A stretch of 64,000 nucleotides of DNA from Rosettibacter sp964572725 (GCA_964572725.1 CAZNFW010000012.1:4138-68137), one strand, 5' to 3'; positions 9,161 through 18,060 are shown, counted from the stretch's first letter. Numbers and translations: made by a program. The notes: generated from the letters alone by a model not told the origin.

Positions 9161-9979
9161 TCATACCTCAACACTCTGGAAAAAAACTTTCATTTCTCGC
9201 ACTTGTTGTTCTAAAAGTTTTACACTGAGTTTAAATGATAAATCATAAATTGATGATAAACTTCTATCAATCGATTCTTTTGCTTCGACTGGATTTATCT
9301 TCAACTTCAAATCATAAACTTCATTGAATATATTCAGCAGTTCGTATTTACTAACTGTATTCGGTGAATAAATATGAAAGATTCCTTTTTGGTATAAATT
9401 ATTTGTTAAAATTTTTTCAATAATTTCTGCAAGGTAAAGTGTGGTAACACCATTCCATAAATGATTAATAAATCCGTTTACTTCTTTACCAGCTTGACTT
9501 TTAGCCCACTCAAGAAGTGACCGACTGTTACCATTTTCTTCACCAATAATTGATGTACGTATTACCATACAATCATTTGTTTCACCAGCATTTTTACTTA
9601 AACCATACAAGTCCTCTGCATCAAAATAATCTTCTTCGGTGTACTTACCTTTTTTACCAGAATAAACACAATCTGTTGTTATATGAAAACATTTGATATT
9701 TCTTTTATTGCAAGCTTTGGCAAGGTTGCGCGGGAAAAGTGAATTTATTTTTAAAACATTTTCAATTGTGTTTTTAGAAATTGTTGGTTTAATTACTCCA
9801 GCACAATTTATAACTGCATCTATTCCATTCAAATATATTTCTAGTTTCTCGATAGGATCAAAAGCAATATCATATTCGCTTCTTGATAATTCAACCACAT
9901 GATATCCGCGATATCTAAAATACGAACTTACAGCATAGCCCAGCATTCCAGTCGAACCAATTATTAGTATTTTTTCCAT
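9161..9979 (-). CDS. RmlD-family NAD(P)-dependent sugar reductase
   Basis: 272 residues, an extended short-chain dehydrogenase of the dTDP-4-dehydrorhamnose reductase family. GSTGMLG at 8-14 binds NAD(P); TTDCVYSG (101-108) and YGLSK (125-129) give the Ser/Thr-Tyr-Lys catalytic set. It probably reduces a 4-keto-hexose nucleotide made by its neighbours. An epimerase, a RmlC-like cupin and a WecB-like 2-epimerase beside it recall rhamnose and UDP-L-FucNAc pathways (FnlB is a RmlD-like enzyme). The exact product cannot be read from sequence. It starts 2 nt after the RmlC-like gene. Confidence 0.8.
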   Translation of the reverse strand: MEKILIIGSTGMLGYAVSSYFRYRGYHVVELSRSEYDIAFDPIEKLEIYLNGIDAVINCAGVIKPTISKNTIENVLKINSLFPRNLAKACNKRNIKCFHITTDCVYSGKKGKYTEEDYFDAEDLYGLSKNAGETNDCMVIRTSIIGEENGNSRSLLEWAKSQAGKEVNGFINHLWNGVTTLYLAEIIEKILTNNLYQKGIFHIYSPNTVSKYELLNIFNEVYDLKLKINPVEAKESIDRSLSSIYDLSFKLSVKLLEQQVREMKVFFQSVEV

Positions 9980-9981
9980 TA

Positions 9982-10431
9982 TTACCTCTCTTCAATTTTC
10001 CAAGGGTCCCAATATCGGGATTCATAGCGATAATCGTCATTAAGACTTTCATTCAATTCAGAAGTTGAAAAAAATATAAGCTTTGTATCATCAGTAAGTG
10101 ACATAAAACCATTAGCAAAACCTGGTGGAACAAATAATACAGCAGGAGATTTATCAGATAATACAAACCGATAAACTTTGCTATCTTTGGAAGGATTATC
10201 CCAGTTATCAATTTGAACTGCACCAATAAGAGCTGAACCCTTAATTGCCATTATATATTTTGCCTCGTTCTTATGAGCATGCCAGGCTCGGACAAATCCT
10301 TGTCGATGATTTTCTACAGTATAAAATCTTTTGACACCTACGAAATTAAAATCATTAACAAAACTAACTGCTCCTCTGTCATCTACTACTAATCCGCCTT
10401 TTATTAATTCGGGTTTAATATCAATGTTCAT
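9982..10431 (-). CDS. RmlC-like cupin sugar epimerase
   Basis: 149 residues, a single cupin domain. RAWHAHKNEAKYIMAIKG (about 48-66) carries the catalytic-type His, and VPPGFANGFMSLTDD resembles the VPPGFAHGF segment of dTDP-4-dehydrorhamnose 3,5-epimerases. It is shorter than classical RmlC (about 180 residues), like the short RmlC/WxcM relatives in O-antigen and flagellin modification loci. It overlaps the epimerase gene upstream by 4 nt (ATGA). The likely role is epimerisation or isomerisation of a 4-keto sugar nucleotide. Confidence 0.75.
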   Translation of the reverse strand: MNIDIKPELIKGGLVVDDRGAVSFVNDFNFVGVKRFYTVENHRQGFVRAWHAHKNEAKYIMAIKGSALIGAVQIDNWDNPSKDSKVYRFVLSDKSPAVLFVPPGFANGFMSLTDDTKLIFFSTSELNESLNDDYRYESRYWDPWKIEER

Positions 10432-11402
10432 GCAGCTTCTACCTCTTTAAATTTTTGGCTCATTAGTTCATCATAATGCTCTTTTAAATATGCTTGGTTA
10501 GAATAACGTGGACTTTTAAGATCTTTTATTCTTTTGGATTCCACTAAGTATTTTAATTCTTCAATCCCTTCATCGATAGAATGAATTGACTTAAAGCCAA
10601 AAGTATCTTTAGCTTTTTGAGATGATACTCGATAATTGCGGGTATCCTGAAAAGGCATATCAGTATGTTCAATAATTAAATCAGGAAAGTGCATTCGAAC
10701 TTGATATGCTAAATCCATTATACGAACATTCTGCCGGGCTAAATTAAATATCCCTCTGTGCTCGGTTTCAATATTCATTTTTACAGCACGAGCTACATCC
10801 TTAACATGCAGCAAAGGACGAAATTGGTCGCCTCCAAAAACATTAATCTGCCCCTCTACATATGCTCGTACTGTTAAAATATTCACTACTAAATCTAGTC
10901 GTATTCTTGAATAAAGGTCTCCAACACCAAATAAAGTACCGAGACGGAATATTATTGCGTTTTTATGTTTTAAGAATTTTTCTGCATTTAGTTTTGTTTC
11001 TGCATAAAGAGATAAAGGATTAGTCGGTGAATTTTCATCTAGTTCTTTATCCTGTGCACCATAGACAGAGCAAGTAGACATAAAAACAATTCTGCCGTCA
11101 TAATTATCTGCCAACCAGGAAACAGAATCCTGATTTATCGATTTAGTTAATTTAGGATTTAACTGGCAAGCTCCGTCCCCCACAATAGCAGCAAGCCAAA
11201 CAACAGCATCTGCCCATTTGAGCTGCGGCTTTAGTTTAGATGTATCTCGAACATCTCCATAAACAAAATCGACAGGTTTCCGAAATGAATCTTCGTATAA
11301 TAAAGCATCATATACTCTCACATTATAATTTGATTCTAATAATAAATCTGTTATAGCCCCTCCTACATAACCAGCACCGCCTACTACCAGAACATTTTTC
11401 AT
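10428..11402 (-). CDS. NAD-dependent nucleotide-sugar epimerase/dehydratase
   Basis: 324 residues, extended SDR family. GGAGYVG at 8-14 is the NAD-binding motif, MSTCSVYG (108-115) holds the catalytic Ser, and YAETK (133-137) the Tyr and Lys. The C-terminal part includes RPLLHVKDVARAV and a DTRNYRVS segment frequent in nucleotide-sugar epimerases. It probably acts on UDP- or dTDP-activated sugars ahead of the RmlC- and RmlD-like enzymes encoded just downstream. It overlaps both neighbours by 4 nt. Confidence 0.82.
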   Translation of the reverse strand: MKNVLVVGGAGYVGGAITDLLLESNYNVRVYDALLYEDSFRKPVDFVYGDVRDTSKLKPQLKWADAVVWLAAIVGDGACQLNPKLTKSINQDSVSWLADNYDGRIVFMSTCSVYGAQDKELDENSPTNPLSLYAETKLNAEKFLKHKNAIIFRLGTLFGVGDLYSRIRLDLVVNILTVRAYVEGQINVFGGDQFRPLLHVKDVARAVKMNIETEHRGIFNLARQNVRIMDLAYQVRMHFPDLIIEHTDMPFQDTRNYRVSSQKAKDTFGFKSIHSIDEGIEELKYLVESKRIKDLKSPRYSNQAYLKEHYDELMSQKFKEVEAA

Positions 11403-12475
11403 TTTAGTTTCCTCTTTAAGATGTTAATAATTTTTTCAGATGTTTTGCCATCTCCAAGCCATTTGAGTTTTTCTTTTGAGATGGAATAAGACTCAAAAAA
11501 CTTCATTGTATTTTTTACCATTTTATTCAAAGGTTCAGTCTCTCCTACTAAAATGCTATTCCCATTTTCAACAGATTCAGGTCTTTCAGTATAATTTCTT
11601 GGGACCGCAACCGGGACACCTAACAAAGGACATTCTTCTTGACTTGTTCCAGAATCCGACACAACTCCATAGGCATTGTATTGTAAATTCAAGTAATCAA
11701 GAAAGCCATAAGGACCTATCAGCTTAATATTCTTTTTATCTTCGAGCAATTTATATTTGTTAATTAGTTTAACTGCTCTGTTAAATTTTACAAGTAGTAC
11801 TTTTAGCCTAGTCTTCTTACCTAATAATTCAAGATAATTGAGTATATGGTTATATTGTTCGGGGCTTTTTAAGTTTTCGTTTCTATGTATATCGGCAACA
11901 ATATAATCTTTCGACCTCTGACCAGTCGGCATATATTCCTTAACCACTTCCACAATTGTATTGCCTACCACATAAATTTGTTCTGGATTTTTGTTTTCTT
12001 TAATTAAACGTTCTTTATATAAAGGAGTGTAAACAAAAATAAGGTCAGAGACATAATCGCAAATTACACGGTTCACTTCTTCAGGCATACGACGGTCGTA
12101 AGAACGCATACCACCTTCTATATGAGCAATTTTATATCCTTCTTTAAACAAAGGAGCACTAACTAAAACTGAATTTGAATCCCCCAAAAACAAAATAATA
12201 TCAGGTGATATTTTCTTTTTCTTTAATAATGTAATTACTTCTTTTGATAAATAAGATAATTGTTCATAATGAGTTTGGCTTCTCATCCCTGTTTGTAATA
12301 CGTAATCAGGTTTACGTATTTTTAATTGATCAAAAAATATCTTGCTTAACTCATCATCATAATGTTGACCTGTATGAATCATTATATGATTGAAATTATT
12401 ATCAAGTTTTTCAAAGACCTTACTCATTCTAATAAAGTCTGGCCTAATTCCTGTAATTGTAACAATACATTTCAT
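11399..12475 (-). CDS. WecB-family UDP-N-acetylglucosamine 2-epimerase-like protein
   Basis: 358 residues with family hallmarks: TGIRPDFIRM (8-17), LGDS (97-100), HIEGGMRSYDRRMPEEVNR (118-136), DIHRNEN (195-201) with the His-Arg pair, and SDSGTSQEE (273-281) followed by RNYTERPE. Some positions differ from classical WecB, where GDT stands for GDS and HVEAG for HIEGG, so it may be closer to FnlC/WbpI type 2-epimerases. It is the first gene of operon A, behind a palindrome and -24/-12 element at 12506-12595. No strong Shine-Dalgarno is seen before the ATG. Confidence 0.85.
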   Translation of the reverse strand: MKCIVTITGIRPDFIRMSKVFEKLDNNFNHIMIHTGQHYDDELSKIFFDQLKIRKPDYVLQTGMRSQTHYEQLSYLSKEVITLLKKKKISPDIILFLGDSNSVLVSAPLFKEGYKIAHIEGGMRSYDRRMPEEVNRVICDYVSDLIFVYTPLYKERLIKENKNPEQIYVVGNTIVEVVKEYMPTGQRSKDYIVADIHRNENLKSPEQYNHILNYLELLGKKTRLKVLLVKFNRAVKLINKYKLLEDKKNIKLIGPYGFLDYLNLQYNAYGVVSDSGTSQEECPLLGVPVAVPRNYTERPESVENGNSILVGETEPLNKMVKNTMKFFESYSISKEKLKWLGDGKTSEKIINILKRKLK

Positions 12476-12505
12476 ATAGAGTTTTTTGTTTTTTCCATAG
12501 AATGG

Positions 12506-12595
12506 GGCAAAAACTATACCATTGATAAATCAAGTATACATTAAAAAAACTTAGAATTAAGTGATTGATTTTGTATAATTGGCTAATATTAACCA
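12506..12595 (-). promoter_or_regulatory. Operon A control region: palindromic operator and sigma54-like promoter
   Basis: The operator TGGCTAATATTAACCA (12580-12595) matches the 16-bp palindrome consensus at 15 positions. The minus-strand -24/-12 element TGGTATA-GTTT-TTGCC (12521-12506) has the GG-N10-GC core of sigma54 promoters. The operator centre is 68 bp from the -24 GG. Predicted transcript start is near 12495, leaving a 20-nt leader. A weak AT-rich stem followed by T7 (about 12543-12561) may end the preceding operon. Confidence 0.7.
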
Positions 12596-12603
12596 GGCGA
12601 GCA

Positions 12604-14436
12604 TTATCGAACTGTTTCTAATTCCTCAGTAAATTTTTTAATTCTTTCTTCTGCTTCGGATGTAAGTTTTGTTCTCTCGGTTTCTTTTTCTTCTTTAAGT
12701 TCTTCTATTCTCTTTTGAAATTGCATAATATTGCTGTTAATATTATTTATTGTTACTCTCTCTTTTTCTTTCATGTATTCTTCTGTTTCTTTAATAAGCT
12801 GTTCTTTATGATTTTTTAAAATGTTTATTCGTTTTACTAAACGCTGCTTTTCTTCTGCTCTGTCTATAAAAACTAATCCTGCTATAATTGCAGATATAAA
12901 TGTTCCCACAAGAAAACTTATTAATCCCCACTTAAAACCAGAAAATATCACATAACCTAAAATTGAATTAAATTCTGATACATCAACTACAACTCTGTTT
13001 GAATAACTTGCCAAACCTCCTACAATAAATACAACTAATGCAATTATTGTATTATTCAGCATACTCGCTGAAAATGATTTTGCTGGATTGTATCTTTCCA
13101 TGAAAGGTATTTTTGCTATCTGTTCTTCTAAATTTTTTACCTCGTTTTCATAATTTTCATTAATATTTTTTATTGCTCTCTCGAGATTTTCTTTTGCTTT
13201 AATGTGAAAATTCTCAAGTTCCTTTCTCAATTTTTCTTCTTCTTTTGCATATTCAACAATGTACTGGTCATATGGTGCAAGCTTTGTTTCAATTTCTTCA
13301 AAGGCAAGCTTTTTCATCTGTTCAATAATTAAATCAATTGTTTGATTGTATTTCCTCTCAAATTCAGGATACATTGCAATAATTAATGTGTTTGTGGAAT
13401 TAAGATAAGATTGAGTCAGTTTTTCAAGAAATTTTATGTTTTTTTGTACATCATCCGTAAAATATTCTTTCACTTGTTTTTCTTTAAGCAAACTTAATTT
13501 ATGCATTATTTTATTTATAGAATTCTCTTCTGCAAGTCTATAAGGTTGAAGCACTCCAGCAATTAACTGTACTGCTGATGCAAAATCTTTTTCATAAAAA
13601 ATATTGTTGATAAATGCATTCATTAGAAAATAATTAAACATTCCAAAGTTCGATAGGTCAAGAGCAATAAGTAGTCTGTGTAAATCATATGAAATTATTT
13701 CTTTAATATAAAAAGAAGTTACTTCTTCGTTCCCCAACTTCAATTCGGTAAGTGCGATATAAATTTTAGCAGTTATACCGTTTGTTTTTATGTCAACTGC
13801 TTCTTTAAAATATTGATTTGCCTTAACAAAATCTTTTTCTTTCAAATAAACAAAACCTGAAAACAAATTTACTATATAATTAATTTCTTTTTTTACATCA
13901 TCAGATAATCTTAATGTATTTATAATTTCTTTTACAGAATTATAAAGTTCTATTGCTTTTGAAGGATTATAGAGACTATTGTGGTAAGTTAATAATATAG
14001 CATGAATTATATGTTTAAAGAAATTATGTTTATAAACATCTCTTTCTATAAAATTAATGATAAGATTAGCATAATATTCACGTTCATTTCTTAATTTAGT
14101 TGTTGCCCATTTAGTAAAGTTTTCTTTTATCGAATTATGAAGGTCGAGATATTTAACTCTTGAAAAGTTTACCTTCATAAAATCTTCTATTTGATTTAAC
14201 AACCATGAATCATATATCCAGAATACGGGAGCATGTGAAAAAGGTATAAATATTTCTTTTAGTTCATCGGGTAAATCAAAAGCAAGTATTTTAATATTTT
14301 CCTTTATGTTTGTAATAAAATCGAACTCACCATGTACTGTTAAGTCAAAATGGTCTTTCCCCAATCTATAAAAAGTGGTTAACGAAGATTCTCCGTCTTT
14401 GACAGCATAATTATTTTTTTCTAATTGCTCAATCAT
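12604..14436 (-). CDS. Unknown two-TM protein with helical-repeat N-terminus and coiled coils
   Basis: 610 residues; family not recognised. The N-terminal 100 residues are mixed; about 120-300 is helical with TPR-like pairs (YLKEKDFVKANQYFKEAVDI). About 395-445 is a Glu/Lys-rich coiled coil, followed by two TM helices (about 462-478 and 503-524) and a second coiled coil to the end (530-610). Both long helical regions should be on the cytoplasmic side if the two TMs form a hairpin. It is the last gene of operon E, 14 nt after the PAS kinase, with AGGTAG before its ATG. Position suggests a link with motility signalling or cell-pole organisation, but nothing in the sequence proves it. Confidence 0.7.
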   Translation of the reverse strand: MIEQLEKNNYAVKDGESSLTTFYRLGKDHFDLTVHGEFDFITNIKENIKILAFDLPDELKEIFIPFSHAPVFWIYDSWLLNQIEDFMKVNFSRVKYLDLHNSIKENFTKWATTKLRNEREYYANLIINFIERDVYKHNFFKHIIHAILLTYHNSLYNPSKAIELYNSVKEIINTLRLSDDVKKEINYIVNLFSGFVYLKEKDFVKANQYFKEAVDIKTNGITAKIYIALTELKLGNEEVTSFYIKEIISYDLHRLLIALDLSNFGMFNYFLMNAFINNIFYEKDFASAVQLIAGVLQPYRLAEENSINKIMHKLSLLKEKQVKEYFTDDVQKNIKFLEKLTQSYLNSTNTLIIAMYPEFERKYNQTIDLIIEQMKKLAFEEIETKLAPYDQYIVEYAKEEEKLRKELENFHIKAKENLERAIKNINENYENEVKNLEEQIAKIPFMERYNPAKSFSASMLNNTIIALVVFIVGGLASYSNRVVVDVSEFNSILGYVIFSGFKWGLISFLVGTFISAIIAGLVFIDRAEEKQRLVKRINILKNHKEQLIKETEEYMKEKERVTINNINSNIMQFQKRIEELKEEKETERTKLTSEAEERIKKFTEELETVR

Positions 14437-14450
14437 ATCTTACTACCTAA

Positions 14451-16304
14451 TTAAACATTCTTTTTAGGGAAAGATAAAATAATTTCTGTCCCTTTATTCT
14501 TTTCGCTATTAATTGTAAAACTTCCCCCCATTACTTTTGTTAATTTATATGCAACTGTTAAGCCTAAACCAATACCCTCGTATGGTCTTGTATAACCTTC
14601 AATTTCTTGACTGAAGGGCAGTAAAATTCTATCAATTTGAGAACTATCAATTCCAATTCCAGTATCTGCAATTATAATTTCTACTCTATCTTCAAAATTC
14701 TTAGAGCCAAGATAAACATATCCATAAGAAGTATATTTTATTGCATTATCAACAAGCAAGTCAATTATTCTTTCCAATTTAATCCAGTCAATTTCAATAA
14801 AAGCTTCGTCTTCGCTAAACTCGAGTTTAAATATTAAATTCTTTTTTTCTGCTTCGTTTAGTCTTTTTTCATAAACATGCTTAAGCACCTGATTGCAATT
14901 TAAGATTACCATCTCAAGTTCAATTTCATCAGATTCAATTTGTGCTAATTCAACAATGTTCGTAAAAGCATTCAATACTCTTCCTAATACTTCTTTTACT
15001 GAATCCATTAACTCTTTTATTGTTACATAATCTTGAGCTGCCAGACAATCATCAATAATTTCGGAATAACCAATAATACCATTAAATGGAGTTCTAATTT
15101 CATGCGATATATTTGCAATAAAAGCTGATTTCATTTTATTGAGCTGCATCTCTTTCAAATAATTTTTCTCAAGCTGTTCTCTATATTTGGTTTCATCTGT
15201 TATATCTTTAAGTGTAATTATATAAATTTTACTTCCAGCTCCGTTGTGGTGTGTGGAAGTAATTTTACAATTAAAATGCTGTTCTGTTGAATGGTGGTAA
15301 TCAAATTGCTGAAAAGTATCCTCATTTTCTTCGAGCAACTTTATATTTTGCTGAATAATATGAAATAACTGAGGAGGCAAATAATCATTTATTACTTGAA
15401 GATAGAGTTTGCTTTTATCAAGATTAAATAATTTGCAAAAATTATCATTAGCATTTTCAAAATAAATTTGATTATCAATTGATTTTAATATTAATAATAA
15501 ATCAGAAATGTTTTCTATTATTAACTTTTGTTTCTTCTCTGATTCTTCAATAACTTTTTTCTGATAGATATGTTCGGTAAGATTATTGGCACTTAAAACA
15601 AAATTAATTTCGAAGGAATCAATCGGTGTAAAAGGCTGCAGTGTAAAATCCCAATATTGAATCTCTCCTCTTTTTTTTATTTCAATTAATTTTTTCCAGA
15701 ATCTACCGCTATTTAGTGCAATATTTAAAAGGTCAAGGTCAGTTTCGCTCAAATATTCTTTCATTAATTCAGTAATTTCTATATCATAAAGTTTATCAAG
15801 TCCACGTGAAAATATTTCTTCAAAAGAACTTGTTGCATAAGCAATTCTTCTTTGATTATTTATTATAATAATTGGAACTTTGCCATAATCCAGTGCATGA
15901 TGCAACGAATCAATTTTCTTTTCTATAATTTTTCTTTGTTCAAGCGAATCAATTGTTATTAATAAATATTCATGAGACAAAATAAAAATTCTTTCAATTC
16001 CTACTTGATAAACATTATTAGATGAGTTAAAATTTGTATGAATAGAAAGTTCGGCTGTTAGATTACGATATTTGCTTTCAATAAATCCTTTAACAAAAAC
16101 TAAAAATTCCGATGAAGGATTGAGCCGTTGTAAATTATCATTGATATTTAATTGAAACAAATTTTTAAAAGCTGTATTACAATAAACAATTTCCAGCAAA
16201 GAAGATACAATTGCAACTGCTCTTGTGGTGGGCAATTCTTTATAATTAAAAAATTCCTTTTCGGAATTTCCTGGGTTTTCGTTAAAGTTAATCCATTCAG
16301 GCAT
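14451..16304 (-). CDS. Cytoplasmic PAS-domain sensor histidine kinase
   Basis: About 617 residues from the ATG at 16304; a TTG at 16310 is the alternative. No TM helices. Three PAS-like regions (about 25-120, 130-245, 255-370) are followed by HisKA with the H box IANISHEIRTPFNG (His near 401), N box LLVDNAIKYTSYG, G1 DTGIGID and G2 EGIGLGLTVAY. All catalytic motifs are intact. It has no receiver domain, so it must pass phosphate to a separate regulator. Three REC proteins and a HPt domain lie just upstream in the same operon. It starts 10 nt after the unknown gene at 16314. Confidence 0.9.
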   Translation of the reverse strand: MPEWINFNENPGNSEKEFFNYKELPTTRAVAIVSSLLEIVYCNTAFKNLFQLNINDNLQRLNPSSEFLVFVKGFIESKYRNLTAELSIHTNFNSSNNVYQVGIERIFILSHEYLLITIDSLEQRKIIEKKIDSLHHALDYGKVPIIIINNQRRIAYATSSFEEIFSRGLDKLYDIEITELMKEYLSETDLDLLNIALNSGRFWKKLIEIKKRGEIQYWDFTLQPFTPIDSFEINFVLSANNLTEHIYQKKVIEESEKKQKLIIENISDLLLILKSIDNQIYFENANDNFCKLFNLDKSKLYLQVINDYLPPQLFHIIQQNIKLLEENEDTFQQFDYHHSTEQHFNCKITSTHHNGAGSKIYIITLKDITDETKYREQLEKNYLKEMQLNKMKSAFIANISHEIRTPFNGIIGYSEIIDDCLAAQDYVTIKELMDSVKEVLGRVLNAFTNIVELAQIESDEIELEMVILNCNQVLKHVYEKRLNEAEKKNLIFKLEFSEDEAFIEIDWIKLERIIDLLVDNAIKYTSYGYVYLGSKNFEDRVEIIIADTGIGIDSSQIDRILLPFSQEIEGYTRPYEGIGLGLTVAYKLTKVMGGSFTINSEKNKGTEIILSFPKKNV

Positions 16305-16313
16305 AATCAAGAA

Positions 16314-16961
16314 TCACTTAATGTGAATACTTTTAATTAATATAACATCTCGTTCACCTCTTATTTCATCATTTTGTGAATGATGAAGTGTTAATGAAGC
16401 ATACTTATTCAAAAATTTAATTAAGCATTCATTGATATAGTTAAATTCTTTATTTAAAGAATCAATAAAATCATCAGTAAGTGAAGCAATAGTATATTGG
16501 TCAGTTATAATATTCGTTTTCTTTACACTCAGTGATTTAAATTGTTCAAAGAATTCATTTAAAGCATTAAGAGTTTTGTCAAAATCACTTTCACTCATAT
16601 TAAAATTAACAGGAGCAATCAATGTAACTATTACAACAATTTCAGCAGCAAATCCCAGAACATCTTTTTTAATTTTATATTCAATGTTTCTGATTTTTCT
16701 AAGTTGATTTATATCTATTGTAGTATCAAATTCAAAACCATCAAGTTCAAATATAATTTGGACTTTATCTGATTCCTGATTAATTTTCTTTAATTTCCAT
16801 CCATAAGCTGCAAGGAGTGCAGTAGCAGGAGAAATCAATGCTGAATCATTAATTGGATTTGAAGAGTATGTATAAGAGTTAATTTTCTTATAATATTTTG
16901 GACTGCTTGAAGACTTTTTATAGTCTGAATTCGGGCTAATATTTACTACTTTTTCTAACAT
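16314..16961 (-). CDS. Unknown 215-residue protein with hidden start codon
   Basis: Family not recognised. The N-terminal 50 residues are Ser/Tyr/Lys-rich and look disordered. About 50-130 is alpha/beta (FELDGFEFDTTIDI, then a hydrophobic strand AEIVVIVTLIAPV), and the rest is mostly helical. No signal peptide or TM segment. Lying between a REC-DHp regulator and a PAS kinase, it may be a signalling partner. Its control region is unusual: a FliA-type promoter overlaps an 11-bp hairpin that contains its AUG and Shine-Dalgarno (see the entry at 16960-17006). Confidence 0.75.
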   Translation of the reverse strand: MLEKVVNISPNSDYKKSSSSPKYYKKINSYTYSSNPINDSALISPATALLAAYGWKLKKINQESDKVQIIFELDGFEFDTTIDINQLRKIRNIEYKIKKDVLGFAAEIVVIVTLIAPVNFNMSESDFDKTLNALNEFFEQFKSLSVKKTNIITDQYTIASLTDDFIDSLNKEFNYINECLIKFLNKYASLTLHHSQNDEIRGERDVILIKSIHIK

Positions 16962-17006
16962 GCCTTCTCCTCCACCTTATTATCGAAGGAAAAGGCATTT
17001 TTTTTA
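16960..17006 (-). promoter_or_regulatory. FliA-type promoter inside an RBS-sequestering hairpin
   Basis: On the minus strand TAAA (17006-17003) and CGATAA (16985-16980) have the same 17-nt separation as in the fliC promoter. In read-through RNA, AUGCCUUUUCC (16998-16988) pairs with GGAGAAGGCAU (16970-16960) over 11 bp with one G-U pair, covering the AUG (16961-16959) and part of the SD. A transcript begun at the predicted start near 16973 would lack the left arm and leave GGAGGAG free. On the plus strand the same hairpin is followed by T8, which looks like a terminator against antisense transcription. Confidence 0.6.
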
Positions 17007-17009
17007 ATC

Positions 17010-17663
17010 TCAGTCAGTCTTAATCATTCGATTTTCGTCTACATAATCAATCAGCTGGGGATTTTGCAAATAAATTAATTGCTGGACAAATTTATTTATT
17101 CTATCAACTGATTCATTAATAGTTTTTAATTCTTCAGATAATTTAACTTTTTCTTCTTCGCTCAATTCATTTTCAATAGTTTTTAATGAAAGCACAAGGC
17201 TGCTTAAAGGATTATTAATTTTATGACCAATTGTACAAGCCATTTCAATAACAGCTTTGTTATGCTCAGCATTTTTAAGTTCATTTTGCAAATTATAAAT
17301 TCGAACACCTGAACGAATTCTTGCAAGTAATTCTTGATTTTCTACTGGTTTCACAAGAAAATCATCAGCACCGATGTCCAATCCCATAATTCTGTCTTTT
17401 AATGAAGAACGTGCTGTTAATATTATAAAATATATACCTTTATATTTTTCATCACTTTTTAAAATATTACACAATGCCAGACCATCAAGAACTGGCATAG
17501 TCCAATCTGCAAGAATTACTTTAGGAGAGAATGTTTTTAAGACTTCAAGTGCATCCTCACCGTTAACAGCTGTAACTACTTCGTAATTATTTCGAGTTAG
17601 TAATTTTTCGAGGATAAACCTGGTATCCTTTTCATCTTCTACTACTAAAATTTTATCTTTCAT
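17010..17663 (-). CDS. Response regulator with REC domain and stand-alone DHp-like domain
   Basis: 217 residues. REC domain 1-122 has the acid pair E10/D11 region, phosphoacceptor D53 (LADWTMP), T83 and K105 (FLVKP). Residues about 128-205 form a two-helix dimerisation/phosphotransfer domain with an H box, TIGHKINNPLSSL (His147). The protein stops with no N or G boxes, so it cannot bind ATP. It could be a phosphotransfer module (REC to His147 to another REC), similar in idea to Spo0B or ChpT, or a dimeric regulator. It overlaps the REC-only gene upstream by 11 nt. Confidence 0.85.
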   Translation of the reverse strand: MKDKILVVEDEKDTRFILEKLLTRNNYEVVTAVNGEDALEVLKTFSPKVILADWTMPVLDGLALCNILKSDEKYKGIYFIILTARSSLKDRIMGLDIGADDFLVKPVENQELLARIRSGVRIYNLQNELKNAEHNKAVIEMACTIGHKINNPLSSLVLSLKTIENELSEEEKVKLSEELKTINESVDRINKFVQQLIYLQNPQLIDYVDENRMIKTD

Positions 17664-18057
17664 TGATAAACCTATTTACTTTTTGAATTAATTTATCAAA
17701 ACTAATTATTGGCTTCAGGATTATATCGTCAGCAAGGCTATCCCTTAAAAGATTTTCTCCACAATAATTTGGAGAATATGCTGTTACTAATATAATAGGT
17801 AAAACTAAATTATTAAAATTTTCTTTTATATATCTGGATAATTTTATTCCATCATATTTTTCCGAATTCAAATAAGTATTTCTTAAATTTATATCCATAA
17901 TAATCAAAGAAATTTTATCATTCTTTATTGTTGAAATAATTTCTTCGCCATCTTCAAGTATAATAATATCTATACCAAGTTTACGAAATAGAATTCTATA
18001 AAATTCCTGTAGTATATTATCGTCTTCAATGATTAATATTTTATGGTTATTCTTCAC
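17653..18057 (-). CDS. Single-domain response regulator
   Basis: 134 residues, one REC domain: IIEDDN (9-14), phosphoacceptor D55 (IIMDINL), a TAYSP switch region and ILKPI with the conserved Lys. An insertion after D55 (about RNTYLNSEKYDG) makes the loop longer than in CheY. The start is GTG at 18057, 3 nt past the motB1 stop. No output domain, so it is a phosphorelay intermediate or binds a protein target. Located between the motAB1 genes and the REC-DHp gene, it may tune motor or stator activity; this is inference. Confidence 0.85.
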   Translation of the reverse strand: MKNNHKILIIEDDNILQEFYRILFRKLGIDIIILEDGEEIISTIKNDKISLIIMDINLRNTYLNSEKYDGIKLSRYIKENFNNLVLPIILVTAYSPNYCGENLLRDSLADDIILKPIISFDKLIQKVNRFINER

Positions 18058-18060
18058 AAT

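Noticed and set aside
16932..16947. Partial match to the palindromic operator (GGGCTAATATTTACTA) in the 16314-16961 gene
   Set aside because: Only one half-site fits, it is within coding sequence downstream of the start, and no -24/-12 element follows.
18017..18043. TAAA-N17-CGATAA match at the start of the REC-only regulator gene
   Set aside because: The CGATAA comes from the conserved EDDN codons of the receiver domain, so a chance match is the simpler explanation.
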